Origin: Sesamum alatum
Taxonomy: Eukaryota > Streptophyta > Magnoliopsida > Lamiales > Pedaliaceae
Direction of reading: 5' to 3'
Assembly (NCBI GenBank): GCA_034509735.1
Contig: JACGWO010000002.1
Span: 47,551,115 to 47,615,114 of the forward strand
DNA: 64,000 nucleotides
The notes beneath the pieces are model-generated. The model made no database searches, was not told the DNA's origin, and saw only the letters and a list, made by a program, of their open reading frames with translations. Shown piece after piece: positions 61,101 to 64,000 of the stretch. Every line of letters begins with the position of its first letter. Position 1 is the stretch's first letter. Both the position numbers and the translations under genes were made by a program.

Positions 61101-62479
61101 CCAAGAAATTCAGGTCCTTATATTATAACCATGTATCAAGTAAAGCAAATATAACATCGTAGAACTTTCAAAGCAAAATGAATGAATATTATGAGGGGGG
61201 CAGAGAAGCAAAAGCCAAGCTAAAAGCATGAACATATTATTTTGTTTCCTTGGGCCATTTCCCCATTCATTAACTTCCTAAAAATCTCATTCCCTTCTGT
61301 TTTGCTCAATGAGATATGCCAAATCATACAAAAAGAAGTATGGTACATGCATAAATTTTTCACTTCAATTGCATCAAATGCAGTAACATGATTACTATAC
61401 CAATTCAAATACAACGAGTCAGTTGAAAGCGGTAAACTCACACGCTGCAAGTGTCATTAATGAACTGTTGAATGGCCCCACCAGCTGTCCGCGAGAGAGA
61501 GACCTTGGTCACTTTACCATACTGACCAAAATACTCCTTCCGTAGTAATAACTGTTCCAAATAACATTCTTACTTAAGAATTGAAAAAAGTATAACAAAA
61601 ATTAGGTATTGGATAATAACTTGAAATAAATTAGGCAAAATCCACAGACAATTTCTTCAGAGGAGAAGAACAAAAGGGTTTTGGCAAGATAAACAACAAA
61701 AGAGAGGTAAAAAGGGTAGGTAAAAAAATTTCCTTACATCTTCATCAGCTAGACTGAGAGGTAGCCCAATCACATACGCCATTTTTCGCTGAATCACTCT
61801 AACATTTAAAAGATCCTTCTTTACTTCATCAGTCTTTGGCTTGGCCTTCGGGGGTTTGGTTTTCCTATTAGAACTTTTCTTTCCAGTCCTACTTAATAAA
61901 ATTTAATAAAAATATTCTGCATGAATGCCAGGGCTCTACTTCAAATAATAGAGAAGGATAAAAACACAGAAACAGAACCACCTTTCACAATTTGCTTGCA
62001 TTGCCACAACTTTATCCTTTTCATAGATTGCTCGGCATGCAGGACATCTGCCCTCCGTCCCATCTTTCTCTGCCATGTCTATTATATGATGCCAACACCA
62101 AACACAAACCTGTAAAATAAATTGAAGCATGCTAAAATAGAAGCAGAGTAACCAACAACTTCGCTAGATAAAGAAAGAAACAGGCGATGCTAGACTTCTC
62201 ATTTTTATGGTGCAGCGCCACATAATTAATATATTACATGAATGTAGTCAACATTTTTGAGTGAAACACATGAAAGAAAGGATGTTGAGAATTCCGATAC
62301 TGAAGGAGTGGTGTGTCTAACCCATAAAAACGAACTATTTAAATTTTCTTGACTGAAACATACTCCACTTAAATAAACCATACTTGATAACCGCATTTAC
62401 AAGGCTTGAACTGCTGATCCGTCCAGTCCATCTCCTCTGCACAAAGCGGGCACCTCTTCTCTTCTTCGTTGCTCATCAT
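55180..62479 (-). CDS. NOT4/CNOT4-like RING E3 ubiquitin ligase (CCR4-NOT)
   Basis: Plant homologue of CNOT4/Not4, the E3 ligase linked to the CCR4-NOT complex in mRNA decay and co-translational quality control. Exons (minus): 62384-62479, 61982-62109, 61738-61888, 61442-61551, 59286-59369, 59146-59194, 58943-59034, 57925-58063, 56734-57691, 55929-56039, 55180-55793; all phases fit, 843 residues. N-terminus: C4C4 RING with Cys at 10, 13, 27, 29, 34, 37, 54 and 57. Then a Lys/Pro linker, an RRM (about 105-190; AYVIGLPLSLADED to EGRFLR) and a C3H finger (ASFGTAKYC...CNNPACLYLH, about 192-216). The long C-terminal part is low in structure and carries the GPPGF and PPPGF motifs seen in plant NOT4. 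The first of two adjacent ATGs was chosen. The acceptor of exon 10 (AAAG) is weak but fixed by frame. Intron 4 (1.9 kb) holds a hAT-like element and a 180-bp duplication. Confidence 0.92.
59713..60497. mobile_element. hAT-like non-autonomous element in NOT4 intron 4
   Basis: The left end TAGTGGTGGCAAAATGG and the right end CCATTTTGCACCCAACC are inverted, followed inwards by CATGGGTC on the left and its complement on the right. GGGTTGGG/CCCAACCC subterminal repeats are typical of plant hAT elements. No target duplication was resolved; no ORF. Confidence 0.6.
60541..60895. repeat. 180-bp tandem duplication in NOT4 intron 4
   Basis: 60541-60720 and 60721 to about 60895 align without large gaps at an exact period of 180 (CACCAATAATAAGCTC at 60554 and 60734), differing at scattered bases. 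Both copies contain GACAAAATGGTGCATCAC near the end. The array starts about 45 bp from the hAT-like element. Confidence 0.85.
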
Positions 62480-62505
62480 CACCTTTTCCGACCCAACAAA
62501 ACCTT

Positions 62506-62875
62506 CTGCACAAAACCCAACCCACAGAAAAAAGAAATAATTTATTCCACAACCACATTAAAACATGCAACATGTCCCTCCCCACCGAGCACATATGCAA
62601 GCCAAACAAAAATTAGTATTTCGCAAAATTCTCAAAAAAAAAACCTTCAAATGTCACATTTCTCGTATAAACCCAGAAATATAACCAAAAAAGCGCGTAA
62701 AAACCTTCAAAAATGTGAAAAAACACAAATAATTCCACATATAATGCACGACATTGTGTGAAATCATGAATGCACATACATACACCCACACATGAAATGA
62801 GCAGCAGTAACCAGGGTTTTGTGCTTACACCAAACAGAAAAAATGAAGAATAAATAAATAAATAAGAAAACTTAC
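62506..62875 (-). other. Predicted 5' UTR intron of NOT4
   Basis: On the minus strand a GTAAGT donor at 62875 and a TTTTGTGCAG acceptor at 62506 leave 26 leader bases before the ATG at 62479. The interior is AT-rich, as expected for a plant intron. Transcript evidence is needed to confirm it. Confidence 0.55.
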
Positions 62876-62921
62876 AGAGATTTTGATGAAGAAAAAAGCC
62901 GCCAGATATAGAAAAAAAAAA

Positions 62922-62944
62922 TAGAGAGAGAGAGAGAGAGAGAG
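62922..62944. repeat. GA microsatellite in the NOT4 leader
   Basis: A GA run just upstream of the predicted leader-intron donor, with a second purine-rich run at 62951-62970. It parallels the CT/GA runs near the kinase and TOE1-like starts. Confidence 0.6.
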
Positions 62945-63059
62945 GAATATAGAGAGAGAAAGAAAGAGACGCGATGAACCAACTCCGGGAGCCTGCTGGG
63001 CAGTGAGCGATGATTGGAAACCACAGGATTTAGACGCTCTTTATGGATGGCCTTTTTCC

Positions 63060-63750
63060 ATTTATACATTCATATAAATAAATACTTTTATATATAATAA
63101 AAATATATAAATGAATCGAGTCGAAATAAATATTATATTTTTATACTAAGATTATTTTTAAATAATTTCTCATGAATTTTATTTGAATATAGTTGATGTT
63201 TAATTGAATACTACAAGTATCGATCAAAATCTCATTGTTTCGTACATAATTTACCCATATACTAATTTATCTACAAGTCAACATACCTTTTTTTTTCCTT
63301 TTATCATAATAATAAATATTCCTTGTTATTTAAAAAATTAAAAATATTTTTTAAAAAAAATTGAAAGAAATACTTCTTTTAAAATTAAAGGTTATATAAT
63401 TACAAGATGTATTTGTTAGACAGCCGTTAAAAGTCATATAAGTGTCCTATTTCTTTTAAGAGTTTTCTTCTGGCACTGAAGATGAAAATTAATTATATTC
63501 GAGACAAAAGAAAAATAATAAAATCCTCGCAATAAATATGACTCTAAAATTTTAAATTTTGTAATTAACAAAAATTTAGTTTAAAATAAAACTCGCTTAC
63601 CACTTTAGCGGACAAAATGGTCACTATTTAGAAGTCAACGTACAAAGAAAGAAAGAGTTTAGCGAAAATTAATGGTGTAGGAGAGTGGAGTTGTCACAAT
63701 CCTAGAGTACTTTTTCATGGTGTTAGAATTTATGAGGATAGTGTTGTATT
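63060..63750. other. Intergenic AT-rich DNA, no gene seen
   Basis: Upstream flank of NOT4. No recognisable gene. Confidence 0.5.
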
Positions 63751-64000
63751 TATTAATGGGTAACTTAAATTTTTGGCAAAATTATATTTTTTGTCCTGTA
63801 ATTTTAGGTCATTAGCACTTTTAGTCCTGTAATTTTTACGGTTTACAAATTTCGTCCTTTTTTCTACACATTTGGTCCTACACATCTCAATTTTGGTCCT
63901 TTTTTAACACATTTAGTCCTGCATTTACACTTTTTGTCCACCGGTAAATTTTCCGGCCAATTCGATTGGCCGAAATGCCACGTCAAATAGCACATCATCT
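63751..64000. repeat. Edge of a dispersed repeat, cut by the window end
   Basis: Repeated phrases of the type TTTTGTCCTGTAATTTT, TTAGTCCTG and TTTGGTCCT mark a common non-coding plant repeat, probably a MULE-type MITE (start GGGTAACTTAAA near 63759). Its other end lies outside the window. Confidence 0.45.

Noticed and set aside
62384..62761. Plus-strand 125-residue ORF at the NOT4 start
   Set aside because: Antisense to RING exon 1 and the leader intron; no family resemblance.

Overview
This is a plant nuclear window. The genes are split by short GT-AG introns, intergenic DNA is very AT-rich, and the space between genes is full of small transposons. The protein set (TONNEAU1, an RLCK-VII kinase, an ESB1-type dirigent protein, an LRR receptor-like protein, a TOE1/AP2 factor with a miR172 site, a plant-type NOT4) points to a core eudicot. 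I would guess an asterid, possibly Lamiales, but the sequence does not prove that.

Layout, left to right. 1-2.8 kb: AT-rich DNA with a 1.55-kb inverted repeat, next to the 3' side of a minus-strand RLCK-VII (PBL7/CDL1-like) kinase gene whose last exon is not in the window. 5.6-9.3 kb: intergenic, with one foldback MITE. 9.7-13.4 kb: a complete eight-exon TON1 gene (minus). 13.8-18.6 kb: a hAT element with 8-bp target duplications, a 54-bp-stem hairpin and a MITE. 18.9-25.7 kb: two tandem leukotriene-A4-hydrolase-like aminopeptidase genes, each with one different 1-nt frameshift in exon 1. 27.0-28.1 kb: an intronless dirigent gene. 30.0-33.8 kb: a transposon cluster, including a MULE-like element with a perfect 9-bp target duplication inserted in one arm of a larger foldback element. 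34.2-37.4 kb: an intronless 1075-aa LRR receptor-like protein. 38.3-48.4 kb: transposon remains only (broken hAT transposase, LINE fragment interrupted by a SINE, MITEs, a probable solo LTR). 50.4-54.1 kb: a TOE1-like AP2 transcription factor (plus). 55.2-62.5 kb: a NOT4 E3-ligase gene (minus), convergent with TOE1.

The genes do not form a pathway; this is ordinary plant gene order. The three most informative points are the paired but different frameshifts in the duplicated aminopeptidases, the eroded second AP2 domain of the TOE1-like gene with what looks like a fossil of the lost exon in its intron, and several transposon insertions that can be read to the base from target-site duplications. 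All exon models were made by eye from splice signals, reading frame and remembered family sequences, without transcript evidence.
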